Positions 10,145 through 23,029 of a stretch of DNA of 64,000 nt are shown piece by piece. Each line of letters begins with the position of its first letter. The stretch's first letter is position 1. Below the pieces are notes generated by a model that saw nothing but the letters and a program-made list of their open reading frames with translations, was not told the origin of the DNA and searched no databases. The stretch comes from Hydractinia symbiolongicarpus (Eukaryota > Cnidaria > Hydrozoa > Anthoathecata > Hydractiniidae). The translations under genes were made by a program, and so were the position numbers. The stretch spans positions 8,489,001-8,553,000 of the forward strand of contig NC_079875.1 in assembly GCF_029227915.1 (NCBI RefSeq), written 5' to 3'.

Positions 10145-11494
10145 CTTATAACACATCTTTCTAAAATATAGATAAACAACAAATACAAATTGAAATAATA
10201 ATTTTCTTTAATTCTCATTTCTACTTGTATCATGGAGGGGGTCTTCAAAATGTGATTCCAATGCAATAATATATTACCAAGTGTGACAGCTACGTAATTA
10301 AGCTGGGTAATCACCTCATTTAAACTGAAATGAAGAAACAATCAAATGCTATTATTAGAGTCATCGCTAACAAACACGAAAATCAAAGTTACAAACTTTT
10401 AGTTTCCTTGACAACGGATGAAAATGAGTAATTAAAAGTCATTTACCAGGGAAAGGTACATCTAAAGAATGTGAATAAAAATCCTCCTGCAGACGTATAT
10501 GTATGTAATTATAACTTGTATGTCACGTTTTGACAAAAGTGGGATAAACTTTGACTCCTCATTTTCGATTAACTCAAACTACGTAGAGTAAAGAATTAGA
10601 AAGGTTGAATTGATTTCTCTTGCCTAGTTTAGGTTATTTTAGCCATTTCTCAGAACAAATGTATAATGGTTTACAGTACTAAAACCGTGAAAATAAAGTA
10701 ACAAATTGCTATGTTACATGTCATACGACAAGAACAATCCAGTCTTATAATAATAATAAAAAAGCATAGCATTCTTACAAAACTCCTATTTAAAGCAAGT
10801 AAATAAGTGCATAATTGATGGTACGATACTATATTATTATATGGAAGACTATCAATAAATGTGGATAGTTCTGTACACACAGGAAATTTATATTGTATAG
10901 CAACAGTTCCAGGTCAACAATAATAATCACTATTTATTCCTTAAATTTGGCACACAGGATTAAAACTTCGAAATATATCCTTAAGAGGTCAATAATTATC
11001 TGCAAAACCCTTGTGATTCTGGAAGTGAATCGTATAATTAAAGTCGTATAATTGAGTAATAAATAATTCAATCAAAGACCTGCATGCCATGTTACTATTA
11101 ATGCAATGTTGCTGACTAATGACAACATCAATTAATTTTCCATTCGGCTGCTGATGCGGCAGTTTTTTGAGTAATCAAGGCTTTTTTTACTTATTAAACT
11201 CTGCAAATTTTCCAGCTTACGCGTGTAATTGTGGACGTTCCCTAATTACGTACAGGTTGTGGGTGAGAAACTCGCAGTCGGCACAGGAAAAGTGTGCGTT
11301 TGTAAATAGTAATTGAATAGTAATTTAAAACACGTTTAAAATTAGCTTGTTTTTTCTTAGTTCAGGTCTTTATCAGATTTTTGAACAGTGTCACTGTTGT
11401 TGAATTTATTGTGTTGTGGTGTACATGGCTCGTCGTAACTTTGTGACAAAAAATTGTAAATATTAATAAATTGCAAGTAAAAAGTTTCCAGACT
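10145..11494. other. Distal part of the copy-2 duplicated block
   Basis: No gene. It aligns with about 18400-18469 plus 23552-24640 of block 2 and with about 41300-42580 of block 3. Position 10258-10278 is the empty site for the hAT insertion at 18470. Confidence 0.65.
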
Positions 11495-11740
11495 AAGAAG
11501 CCCTTCAATCTAGATATTTTATCACTAATAATTATACGTAGACAACGTTCATGTAAACGATTGGTACGATTACATCCATACCGATGGACAATAGGAGAGC
11601 TAAGAAACAATAAAGTTATTAGAAGGAAAGTCTCTTTACCTTGGAAAGATTTACAAAAATATTCACTGAAAAATATTAGCTTTCTACTGGCTTTAGAAAA
11701 AATGTTTCTAACAATTACGACAAGAAAGTTCTCATAAAAT
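11495..11740 (-). mobile_element. Small non-LTR retrotransposon fragment
   Basis: Minus-strand reading contains SPIVHRYGCNRTNRLHERC followed by LRIIISDKISRLKGFL, which resembles the INRLHERCLRIVYND segment behind the RT of many non-LTR elements. Similarity to blocks 2 and 3 stops where this begins. Only about 40 residues are recognisable, so the family is unresolved. Confidence 0.5.
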
Positions 11741-12671
11741 AATCATGTGATATAGATAAATCTGAGAGCAAAACTGTTTTAACTTTGTATAAGGTATAGT
11801 TGCAATTTGTTATAAACATACTCCGTCGGTTAATTAGGTTGATGTGACTATTACGTCTTCCTACTGTCATTTAATGCTATGGAAACCAGGCATATTGACC
11901 GACAACGTTTAAGGTAAGTACATGAAACGATTACTTACAATAAGAAGAAGAACATAACTTTAAAAGTTTGAAATTTGTTTCTTAATCTCAGATAAATTTT
12001 AAGTTATGGAGCGTAGAAAAACGGTCTGTATAGTGCGTATTTACGCCTTTGAACAATACGGCGCGCCTTTAAAACAGGGTTTTAGAAATACAGCTTTTTT
12101 TCCTTTAGTACGATACCATATTCTTGTAATTACCTCTTTCTTTATCTTCGTCATGTCCATATTTAGTATGATTTTTTATGTCCTTTTCGATTTTTAAAAG
12201 ACAGTCATTTGTACTGAAGGATTTATCATATATTTCATATTAATAATTGCACACGGAAGATAACGAGGAGTGATAAAACGCAAATAAATTTTGAAAAGGT
12301 TTTCCGAACGGTGCTTCAATCCTAGAGTTTATTTTAAGAGAACGCGCATTAAAATTTGTTTCTGATTACAATGCCTGGAAATTTGCAGTTTTCGTAATAA
12401 AGATAGGTCAACATTCTAACTTTTGCAGACACACAAAAATTGATAAGAATAAAAAAAGTTTATAACATTTTGCCATGTTTATGATCTAGAAATTTGCCAT
12501 AATAACCGACCACGTTTAAAACTTGGGCACTACCAGGCATGAGCACTATAATGGCAAGAAACACAATTTCCGCACTGAAAAAATGAAGATATAATTTATT
12601 CACGTCAAATAAATATTACATAGCATTTATAAAAAATCATTTATTATAAACGCTATATGTAAATGATACTT
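11741..12671. other. Junction between duplicated blocks 1 and 2
   Basis: No gene seen. GGCATATTGACCGACAACG near 11891 echoes the copy-1 flank near 255, and from about 12400 the sequence is the start of block 2. The segment therefore probably contains the duplication junction. Confidence 0.4.
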
Positions 12672-13407
12672 CTATTTTTTGGATATATATCCCAGCCGTT
12701 CTTTGATGACTGTAAGTCGCATTTTTATACCGTATAATACTCTTTTAGAGACTTGATCGTTGTAATACATTTCTTTTAGATATTGTGCTTCTTCTACACT
12801 CTTCACAAGTCCACAGTCAAGTCTTCTCTTTGTAATTTCCATTCTCATTTGTAAGTACTTCATCAAATCCATAACTTTATTGATTTGTTGGTACACACCG
12901 GTTAACTTTAGGTCAGCAATGAAGCGATTTAAAACTGAAAGAAACGGTGAACAACTTACAGTCTTTTTTGGTTATGTTTGTATGACGATTTCCTTGCGAT
13001 GAAAGGAAGTATTTGCTAATGCAATTTATTAGATAATAATACGTACTGTTAAAATTTAAGAAATCTGAAAAATAAGTGGAAAAAATATTTCACTTACATG
13101 GAATAATGTTATTGCAAACTTTTATGTTCTCATTGGCAAGTGCCAGAACCGAAGTAATGTTTTCGTCATATGGCTTCATTGGGACCTCTGGAATGTTGGT
13201 GCAGTTAAGAGGCTGCATGGGAGCCATCGTCGTCGTCATATGGTGAGACATACTTGTCACTAGCGAAAAGAATGAACATAAATATAAGTTGTATGGAATC
13301 ATAGCAACCAATGTTAGACTATGTATGCAACTAAAATGGTATAAATGATAATTACCTGAAACTATTGAAACAATAACACCAAAAATGTAGTACTCTATTC
13401 TGACCAT
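12672..13407 (-). CDS. Small secreted protein, cluster copy 3
   Basis: Exons 13407-13356, 13259-13098 and 12934-12672 with introns of 96 and 163 nt; 158 residues. Nearly identical to copy 1: the signal peptide is the same (MVRIEYYIFGVIVSIVS), as are the linker and the YDENIT motif. Differences are concentrated in exon 3, for example QINKVMDLMK, MEITKRRLDCGLVKSVEEAQ and RLTVIKERLGYISKK. Exon 3 begins TTTTAAAT, where Leu is TTA; the shift from TTG leaves no frame change. The short intron 1 and the flanks confirm it as the block-duplication partner of copy 1. Confidence 0.85.
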
Positions 13408-13600
13408 GTTTGTTTCTGAAAGTTGAGCTTGAGAATTAAACCAGAAAGAATGTTAAGAAGAATCTAAAAGAAATGAACTGTTCAATCGGCTGAATATCAC
13501 CCAGAATTATTTCTTGTTTAAACATGTCAAAAATATTGTAGCTACCTACCTGCTTGATTTGCTTTCAGAGAATTGTGAATTTCCAACTGTGAAATTTCTT

Positions 13601-13608
13601 CTTTTATG
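13601..13608 (-). promoter_or_regulatory. Weak TATA-like box of copy 3
   Basis: CATAAAAG on the minus strand at the position where copy 1 has TATAAAAA. A leader donor GCAG|GTAGGT lies near 13550. The changed first base may weaken expression (inference). Confidence 0.45.
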
Positions 13609-15857
13609 GCAAAAGATTGGTAAACGAGTTAAAACTTATCGAGACAAAAAAGCAACTAATTTGTCTAGTCATCTTTTCAGCAATCATTTTTTTTATCGGA
13701 GAAACAGGAAAATCAATACTTGTTGTGGGATTTTCAATTCCGTTGCAACGTAAATAGGATGAAGCAGTATCTGTGTGATGGTCTGCGAACTAATTATGAT
13801 AACTCATTGACCTTGTCAGGATAACTTACTCTGATAAAAGAATTATGACAAGATGAAATAAACCAATGCGAAAAGAAAGAAAGAAAGACAACATTTAGCG
13901 TTTAGAATAACTATTTGGTGATTGCATCGATAAAACATCTGGAAATTATTTCTACAATCCACGTTATAATGACTCATAATGTTCGATTAAAATTTTTTTA
14001 CGTCAGTCTCAAACACTTGGCTACAATTTCGGAACTTGTTTTAATGATAATTTCAAAAACAATAACTAATGATAGTTTGAATTATTCTTCCAATTTTTTA
14101 AGAAGTTTCCGTACATTATTGATATTTTTCCACATGTCAATACCGCCATCCATAATTACAGAAGTTAAAATCACTTCCTACTGTAATTTTTGGAAAGATA
14201 ATTAAAAGTGAATTAAATTTAAGCCTGTATCCATGACAAATACATGTACATATCCGGGTGAGTATCTGCTGAAGTCATTCAATTATTACTGCACGCAATG
14301 TAATGTTTTTGGCCGGTGATTCAGCAATATAATCATGCTAAAAACATATTAATAACAGTGACTTAATTTAATTCACTTAGTGTACAGCGGACTTAAGACT
14401 TTAACTTATTTAGTCAGATCCCTTCAAAACTTTAAAATGCGTTGACGTCAGCATGTCCATTTCGCAAACGTAGGCGGCTTCTTTGAGTCTAACGTATGTT
14501 ATTTGGTAAAGCAGTTGTGTTAGAATGTGCCTGAAATGTGTCTGAAAATTTAGTACCTCTGCAGCCTACCGACACAAGAAAATTCATGAGCAGATTACTT
14601 TTTAAATTAGAAAAGGGGCCAAGAAAGCTATAACTTAGTTGTCTGTCACACAGGTAAGTTATTAGTTAGTAGATGACCGACTTACTAGTGGCTTAACACC
14701 ACGGCATTACAAGTAGTACAGATGGGGAATTTTAACCTGCAACTTTAGTAAATGACTACAAGTGGGCTAGCACTACAGCATAAGAAGTCAGCGCGGTATT
14801 TCAATTTTACAATACCGTGCAATGTGCTAGCCGTACAACATCTTCACTCACTTCTCTATTATATTTGTGTAACAACGTATGCTTTTAGATACTGCTTACC
14901 TTTTACTACAATTGTAAATAACATGGAAATAAGTAGTATGTACATATTCAAGACGTATGCATTAAACATTGGGCGTCGAAAATAATTTAAGGATGACGTC
15001 ATCAATTTTTCGTAAAATTGATTACATCTAGTTTAATTATGCTGAATCATATGGTCAATTAAGATTGTCACAAAAAAAGACAGGAGCGGTTTTATTAAGA
15101 TTGATGTACAATGTAAGCTCCTAAAAAGCACCAGAGCCGATGTTGCATCTGCGCCTTAAAGTCTGTTATTCGAAGTGAAAGGGACATGTGTTAGATTTTT
15201 CTGTTATGTAAATATACATTCAGCGTTTTTGCCTCTATTTAAAACAATTGATTATTTGTCATCTATACTCATCTTTTGGTATATTTTGATTTAATAACAT
15301 TTGTTACGCTTTGTATTTGTTAGAAGTACTTGTATTTAAAAGTTGTATTTTCTATAGAAACCTTCATGGTAGTAAACAATATGCTTATAATGTTTGCCGT
15401 TCTCTTTTAACTTTGTTAATTGTGGTCACTTGTATTTCTTCCTACTTTCAGTTAATTGGAAAAGCAGATAAAAGAAATTTAAGGTCTACAGCGCATCATT
15501 AACTATTACATAATGTTATATAACAACAACCTCTTAAGAGTAATACAAGAGAAAGCTAGTTCCTGTACCCGTGATTTTTATCAGAATAATGAAGCAATTA
15601 AAAAAAACTGTTTAAATAGCTCCACCTATCATCTTTCGTTTCATATATACTTCCTTTATCAAAATCTTAAACTTTCTATATTTTATGACGGACAACAATT
15701 GTCCTACAATATTGGAAACAACTGCTTGTCTTTGCTGGTATAAGCTTAGAACTAACTAAGTCAATTAAGTAAAATAAGTTTTTTCTCAAGATATAAAATA
15801 ATACAGTAAATCATAAAATCTTCAAAGAAATACTAAAATTAAAAAACTTTTTTAATT
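13609..15857. other. Intergenic DNA between copies 3 and 4
   Basis: No gene. It is the counterpart of 1350-5507 without the non-LTR insertion. The intact target of that insertion lies near 14820-14870. Confidence 0.55.
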
Positions 15858-16532
15858 CTAATAAATATTTTGTAAACGTTGCTTGATGTTTGTAAGTCGC
15901 ATTTTTACACCGTATAGTACTTTCTTCGAAACTTGATCATTGTACAGCATGTGTTTCAAACTTCTGGCTTCTTCAACACTCATCACAAGTCCACAGTCAA
16001 GTCTTCTGTTGATGATTTCGATTCTTATTTGTAAGTATTTCATCAAATCCATGGCTTGATTGATTTGTTGGTACACACCAGTTAATTTTAAATTTGCGTT
16101 AAAACGGTTCAAAACTAAAATAAAAATTAAACTTGCATTCTAAATACATGTTTTTTTATAACAGCACATAACCTTGAAAATGCAGAATAGTTACGTATAG
16201 TGTATACAGAAAATCCTTCTTTACTTACATGGAATAATGTTATTGCAAACGATGATATTATCATTTGCAAGTGCCAACAGAACAGTAATGTCCCCATCGT
16301 TGGGTTTCATTGGGACTTCTGGAATGTTAGTGCAGTTAAGAGGTTGCATTGGAGCCATTGTAGTTGTCATGTGATGAGACATGCTTGTAACTAATAATTA
16401 AAAGACGAAAAAAATGACTGAAATGATTACAAATAAATGTTATAGTCAAAATAAAAAGGAATTTTATATCAACCATTTACCCGAAGCTGCTGCAAGCAAA
16501 GCAACGATTATACAGTTCCAAATTTTTGCCAT
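15858..16532 (-). CDS. Small secreted protein, cluster copy 4
   Basis: Exons 16532-16481, 16390-16229 and 16114-15858, introns 90 and 114 nt; 156 residues. The signal peptide is MAKIWNCIIVALLAAAS. An out-of-frame ATG lies 8 nt upstream of the chosen start; the chosen start gives the conserved signal peptide. The linker is SMSHHMTTTMAP, then PNDGDIT as in copy 2, so one sequon is lost. Exon 3 ends IKQRLQNIY. A leader donor GGAAG|GTAAT ends at 16672. Confidence 0.85.
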
Positions 16533-16723
16533 ATTTGCATAAAAATGTTCTGTGAAGATAACCAACAAGAAATCGTACGGTGAATCTAAGAAAAGAAAGT
16601 ATTGTTATTTACATTTGATAAGTTACATAAAAACAATATGTTTTCTATTGGTTTAATTACCGTTGTATTACCTTCCTGATTTACTCTCAGTGAGTTGTGA
16701 ATTGGCCATTGACTGACATACTC

Positions 16724-16754
16724 CTTTTATAGCGAACCATAGTTGAATGAGTCA
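16724..16754 (-). promoter_or_regulatory. TATA box and AP-1-like site of copy 4
   Basis: TATAAAAG (16731-16724) with TGAGTCA on the plus strand at 16748-16754, 16 bp upstream, the same arrangement as copies 2 and 5. Confidence 0.65.
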
Positions 16755-18464
16755 AAACCTATTGACACAAGAAAATTACCCAGGAATTCTATTTTAAATG
16801 GACATATCTTTTATCTCAAAAACAGGAATCTTGGTTTCGTTTCCACGTACTTTCCTTAAGGCACGAAAGAATGATAAAGCATTATTTTTCTAAACTCCAA
16901 AGAAGTTTTAAAATTAGAAGATGACATTTTGTAGATGACTAAATTGAAACCTTGCTAAGATTCCCTTGTTCTTATAATTTTAATTAAATTTCAAAAAGGA
17001 AAAGAAAAACGTTAGTATGAAAAAACAAAACAAACAAAACAAAACAAAACAAACAAACAAGAAAAATTAAAACTTATGGAGCTAATGAAAGTACTTGTAC
17101 CCTTTATACTAATAACAGGTCATAAGAACATGCTTTGGTTCATACGAGTTAGATGCCTCTAAATAGTGGACAAATTTATGTTTTAATAAAATATTTTCTA
17201 AAAAAACTAAACTCTAAAAAGGTGGATACTTCAGAGGAGCTTAATCGGGAAACTTAAGTAGCGAAAGGAGTGCAAAACCCTTTTTAATAACCTTGTGTCT
17301 GCTGGCGTTAGCAGTATTTTACTTTTAACTCGGCGCATGCATTAGAATGTAAAAGCGTTAAGAATGATAAATAGGTCTGATTAAGCCATAAGTTATAGAA
17401 CATTCGAGAGCATCATGGTTTTGGAAGGTCAAGACTTACGGATAACCTAGAATAGCAAGACTTAAAAGCAATTTTATAACTCCTTTACAAAATTTTGTCG
17501 ACTATTTCCCTACTGAACTTTCGAAAGAAATAATGTTTGCTGGAATAAATAGATAAATTTCAATGTGGATCTTTCTAATTTGTGCATAAGTTAATATTTA
17601 AGGATTACTACGAAATAAATAAAAAATTTACATTTAGTTTAGAACGACTACCCTTTGAAAGCAGCCTACTGATAAATTCTGCAGAAAGATGATCTAGTTG
17701 ACCTTTTTTTCACTACTACTCAATGTTTTCGTTTTTTTAAGCACCGAAGTTTATAAGGTGGAAGTATGTCATTTTCACAACACTCTAAAACCCTGCTAAA
17801 TTTAATTTCTTAACTTTTAAACTTCCTCTTCTTTTGGATTTCTTTTACTTTTCTAACAAGTTGAAGTCTTTCGGAAAGTCATCTTTTAATAATCAGAGTG
17901 ACAGGAAATAACTTGTTTGTTTGGAAATTTGTCTGATTACGCTACGAAGACATGACAATGCATATTACATAACGTAGCGACAAATTGCTATCAATAATAC
18001 ACGTGCTTAGTTATATGTCCCATGACATTAAAAGTAAAATTAAAAAGAACAGCTATAGAACTAAGTCACACAACTTCTGGTTACGATAAGAATGTATGGA
18101 CAAAGAGGAGTGGTATGCAAACCCTATTTAAGCAAGCATGTAACCTGTATACGTTGCTAAAAACCTGATATGAGGAGTGTGTATTAACATACTTATGTAA
18201 AGTTCCTTGCGCTGTTTTCTGTATATTTAAGATAAAATAACTTTTAGCCGAGATCGGTATATGGTAGTTTTGTGAAGGACCTATTTTAATTCAATTTAAT
18301 GAATGGTTGACACTTTCTTATAACATATTTTTGACATATTTTTAGCAGGGAAGCAAAGGACAGTAGAAAAATATCTTAAAACGTTTATGCGTATTGGTGA
18401 AACGGTTTTAAATTCTAATTTCTACTGGTGTAACAAATGGCTTTTAAAATGTAGTTCCAATGCA
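16755..18464. other. Upstream non-coding DNA of copy 4
   Basis: No gene. It has an AAAACAAAC simple repeat at about 17020-17065 and aligns with the upstream DNA of copies 2 and 5. It ends at the TTAAG target site of the hAT element (18465-18469). Confidence 0.55.
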
Positions 18465-18812
18465 TTAAGCAGGGGCGGATCTAGGATTTCTGATGAACCC
18501 CGTCATAAAATGTACTTATATTAGTGACACGCGAAGGCCCACCATGGTTGAGCCTTAGGGGCCAGAAAATTTTTAAACATTGGAGGATCCTAGATTGTCT
18601 GAAAACAACATTCCCGCATCTAAATTGTAAATTATTTGGAAAATAAAAAGGCTATTTGTCATTCGTACAGCATAAAACGAAAATCGTTACCGTGTCATCT
18701 TTTCAACAATGTTGTTTGGTTGCTTCTCTTTCTTGCTGAGTTTCTATTGTTATATATGAAGCCTATGAACTAAAGAAACAAGATTATCTCATATAATTTA
18801 TAGATGTTAATA

Positions 18813-18886
18813 GGCCGTTTCGCTCAATATCAGAGCTCATCAGGATGCCTAGGATAACAAAAAATGTCATCCAGACATGGACAGCC
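18813..18886 (-). ncRNA. Type III hammerhead ribozyme candidate
   Basis: Read 5'->3' on the minus strand: GGCTGTC, a long hairpin, CTGATGA, GCTC-loop-GAGC, GAAAC, GGCC. Helix III pairs GGCUGU with ACGGCC (5 Watson-Crick pairs and one G-U). Helix II is 4 bp with loop UGAUAUU. Helix I is about 13 bp (18878-18866 with 18858-18845, one bulged U) closed by a 7-nt loop. The predicted cut follows GUC, between 18880 and 18879. All invariant core bases (CUGAUGA, GAAA, UH) are present. The only blemish is a C-C opposition next to the core. It lies about 490 nt beyond the transposase stop, in the same orientation. Confidence 0.8.
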
Positions 18887-18987
18887 AAATAAAAAAGAAG
18901 TAAAGAATTAAGATAACAAGATACAATGATGAGGAAAAAATAGAGAAAAATTTAGCTATCATTGGCATATTTATATTTAAAAAAATA

Positions 18988-19190
18988 CAGGATAACTTGA
19001 CAACTGCAACTATGTTCTACTATTTCTTGACAGTTGCCAATTAAATGATAATGAATATTGGAATGAAATGGTTTGATATGAATAAAAATGAATGCAGGAT
19101 AAAATGACAACTGAGTAACCCCATAGTCCCTGCAACTATGTTCTACTATTTCTTGACAGTTGTCAATTAAATGAAAATGAACTATGGACT
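18988..19190 (-). repeat. Two-copy tandem repeat in hAT 3' region
   Basis: Two units about 107 bp apart share GCAACTATGTTCTACTATTT and CTTGACAGTTG(C/T)CAATTAAATG. The second unit has a 17-bp insertion near its start. No coding content. Confidence 0.75.
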
Positions 19191-19377
19191 AAAAAAATGG
19201 AAATGGAACACGAAATATGTTAACAATCAAAGTGATAAAGTAGTATTAATATAAGTGTTTTAATAATTTTGATATATATATATTTTTGATATATAACATA
19301 TTTTCTATTAAATTAATTTTTTAAGAATACCAATAGTATAATATAATACCAACCTTTGCAACAAATATACATAACAA

Positions 19378-22300
19378 TTAAAATTCAAGCCTACGATTTG
19401 AAAGAGCGTATCTATCAATAACTTTATCTTTGTCAGGGATAATTTCTTGATGGATATATAACAATGCTAACCCATTTAAACGATCATTGGTCATGGTACT
19501 CCGTGCGTATTCTTTTAACCTTCTTAATGCAGAGAAACTCCTTTCACTCTCACAGGAAGTAACAGGAAGAGTCCCAAGAATACGTAGGGCTATTTTATAT
19601 TTTCAAAACCAGGGAAAGAAACTGCTTTTAATGCCAATGATATGCTATCAGGGAGAGTATCAGTATGTTCTTCCCAATATTTTTCCCAGAGCGACAGTTC
19701 AGATTGAAGGGCATTAACACTAAGAAAATCAGACGTATAAAATGTAATAAAATCTTGAACTTCGTTTTTCCAGTCTTTACCCTGACTTTTAAAGAAAAAT
19801 AAATGAGATGGAATTAATGCCAATCCTTTGTAAGCAGCAACTGTTTCAGGTTGAAAGCGCTTACTAATAGAAGTATTAAGAAAATCTAGAAGTGGTATTG
19901 TTACTGAACGTTTAAAATAATCAGATACCGAGTCAAAAGGAGTGTTTGACCTATGGATTTGTGTTTTGCAAATTCTTGGTGCTTTAATGGTTACATCTAG
20001 CTCATTTGCAATAGCAACTGCCTCAGAAAATACATTATTATGAAATGCATCAACAGAATTTCTAGTATCAATTAACTCTTTTTTCAATACAGAAATTAAA
20101 TTGATACCTTTAAGAATATCTATAGATTTAGATTGTAAATTTCGTGTGACAGGAAGAGTCACCAACAAAACTTTGGTAGTACACACTAAAGAAATTAAAA
20201 AATCAAATCTGGAAATAAATTGACAAAACTTGAAGCCTTAAACTTTGTATCTCTGTTACACATACAATCAGAAGAAGACATATATTTAAGACATTTCACA
20301 ATGGTTGTGTACAATTTCAAAAAGTCTTTTAGACCATCGATTCGTTCAACCCACCTTGTCCTACAAATATCTTTCAACTTAGATTTTGAGGTATCAGTCT
20401 TACACTCAACAACAAACTTTTGCAGAACGTTTTGTCTTGTTTCAGACAAATTGAAAGTGTATGACAATTCCTTCACTTTATCAAACACTTCTGACACTAA
20501 CAATATGTCTAGGGAATCACACACTGTTAAATTAAGTTTATGAGAGTGACAATGTGTATAAATGGCTTTTGAATTAAGTCTTAAAATATGAGAAGATAGA
20601 CCATTAATGTGACCAGACACTGACCCAGCACCATCATAGCCCTGTCCTCTGCAATCCATTATGTCAAGCCCTAGATCTTCTTTTAAACATTTCATAATTG
20701 TACTGAAGAGATCAGCACCAGATAATCCTTCAGAGCAGTGTAAAAATCGAATGAAGTCCTCTTTTATTTCACAAGTGCTATCAACATATCTTAAAATGAG
20801 AGCCATTTGCTCTTTAGTTGATGAGTCACATGCTTCATCTGCAATTATGGAATAAAACTTATTTACTTTAACCTCAGAAATGATTTCATTAGTAATTTTT
20901 TGACCACAACATCCAATTAAGTCATTCTGCACTGTTTTAGAAATATAACTGGCATTTTTAGCACTGGACTCTAAATGATCTTTTAATAGCTGATTGCCAC
21001 TGCGAATTGAAAAGTTTAAAAACTTATGAAAATTTCCAACCCCGGCTTGATTAGCATAGCCTCCTGCCTCAGGGAGATATTTCCCATCATCCCTATGTCC
21101 CCGCAAAGCTGAATTGGTATGACCACATAAAATGATCGTATCAACAATAGATTTCAAAACTTCTCTATTTTTGTTTATTTTCTGTTGTAGCTGACCATTG
21201 ACTAAAACATTGATGGGCTGGGATTAAGATAACATCTGACTAATGAAATTATTAAAAACAGTGGAAGTAAATTCATGTAAACCATTCTTTGTGGAGTGAT
21301 GTTGATTAAAAGATCTAGTTGCATCATTCCATTTTGTAAAAGGTTGTAAAAAATGGTTTTGAATTTTACCACATTTGTCAGGGAACTTTGATCCAAAAAG
21401 AACACAGGGTAAACAAAAAGCCCCATCGTAAGCTGGTGAGTAGCGAAGCCAAGGGTAATCTTTCAACCACTTTGAACGGAACTGACGTTTTAAAGTTTTA
21501 GGGTAGGTATAATCTGCAGAAGGGGAAAAAGTCTGATTTATTAGATCGAAAATTTGTTTGTCTGTCATCCCTTCTTTAACACGAAGTCTGTAATATGCAA
21601 CATCAGTTACATCAAAATTTTGTGGAAGGGAATCAACTATTTTTGATGTTATGACTGATTTATTATTGCTTGGAAAAAAATTAGGTTCATGGCTAGTACT
21701 ATTTTGTAAAAGATTACTAAAAACATTAGATACAGAAGAAGTAGAAGGATTTGAAATGTTGCTTGAAGGTGTATTATTAGTACCTTTTATTATTGCTTGG
21801 GGATCCTGACTTGATGTAGGTAATTGCTGAGGAAGAGATACCTTTGGTAAAATAAGCTTATTCTTGGTGACAGGTTTAAAATCAATTTTATTTTGAAAGA
21901 ATCCAGAAACATTGGTAGACATACATTTCTTCTTAAATAGAGGCTTATAAATTAATTCCTTGGAAGTAAATAAAAGTGGCACATAGTGATTATGTTTAAA
22001 AGTAAGATCTGAAATGAGATAACCTTCATAACAAAACAAAATATGGAAGCAAGTTTCATCAATCTTTGGCACACGTGGAAAAACCTTTTTATTGAACATT
22101 TCTTTGTATTTGAGAGGACCACAATCAGGATAATAACACATAATATTTCTGCGAATTATAGAAGACAATGACAAAACAAAGAGAAAACCAGACCACTAGT
22201 TCATGTTTTTCAAACAAAAAGTAGCCTCAGCTTTGACAAGTTTAGCAGCCTTAAAATTAGTATCAACAGCAGCATGAGATACTGACATTGCTAAAATATT

Positions 22301-23029
22301 CGATGGACTTAAAGATGGATATTTGTCAACAAATAAATTGGGGTGAGAACTATAATACTCAGAATTGACAAAAAGTTCAATGCAAGCAAGTAGCCTTAAC
22401 TGTTGCGTCAAACTATTATCACCTACCAGACATAAGGATATGGAGCTAAACAAGCAATTTCCAGATAATTCGCACCTAAACAGTGAAAAATAAATAAATA
22501 TTTCTTAAAGAAATTAAAGAGAATTCACTCCTCAGAGCAAAGACACTAAGTTTTAACATTTTGAGAAGAATCAAAACCATTATTAATTCCACACACACAT
22601 GCCAGCTAGCTACCATAGATACGGTTGCTAGCTCCCCAAGAGTAATAATCAAAACAAAAACCACGAATACATGTAGCTAGCTAGCTAGCCATAAGTAGTT
22701 CATGGTGATGACATAGTGATGTACACCTAATTACTATGGTAACAAATGGTCAGCAATAATCAGAAATGGAAATTACAGAAAATAAAATTTTACCTCAATG
22801 CAACACAATTCTTGGAAGAAACTGATGCAGGAAGATATTTCAAAGCATCTTCATTCACACTAATTTCTTCACAAGAAAGTACAGCATAAAGCTGTTCTGT
22901 GTTTAAAAACACATTTTTATTTGAATTTATCCATTTCTCAGAATAAATATTAAATATTTCAATCAATTTCTGCAAATCTTCGTCTTGAAATAATTTCAAA
23001 ACATCTTCTCTCACTGAACTAAACGCCAT
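19378..23029 (-). pseudogene. OTU/TTF-type hAT transposase, decayed
   Basis: Exon 1 (23029-22794, from MAFSSVREDVL) splices TTGAG|GTAAAA to TTTAG|GTGCGAA at 22475, giving ALRCELSGNCLFSSISL. This resembles the GDC/NCLF start of an OTU-like domain. Then follow CYYPDCGPLKY, a TTF-type zinc-finger region (FCLPCVLFGSKFPDKCGK), the DUF4371/RNase H-like part (SIIADEACDSSTKEQMA, RGQGYDGAGSVSG, THCHSHKLNL) and the hAT dimerisation end (TSCESERSFSALRRLK). Lesions: in-frame TAG at 22196-22198, in-frame TAA at 21224-21226, and 1-nt losses in runs at about 20225-20228 and 19593-19596. ZMYM/hAT family knowledge supports transposase; with four lesions it cannot be active. Confidence 0.88.

Larger units (their letters stand above)
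160..11494. repeat. Segmental duplication, block 1 (copies 1+2)
   Basis: Collinear with 12400-24830 through genes, introns and intergenic DNA, interrupted by the non-LTR element (3178-4230) and the Penelope-like element (7583-10132). Confidence 0.8.

Noticed and set aside
22668-22690. AGCT repeats (also near 26040 and 36545) as element ends
   Set aside because: Simple-sequence repeats without shared flanks.
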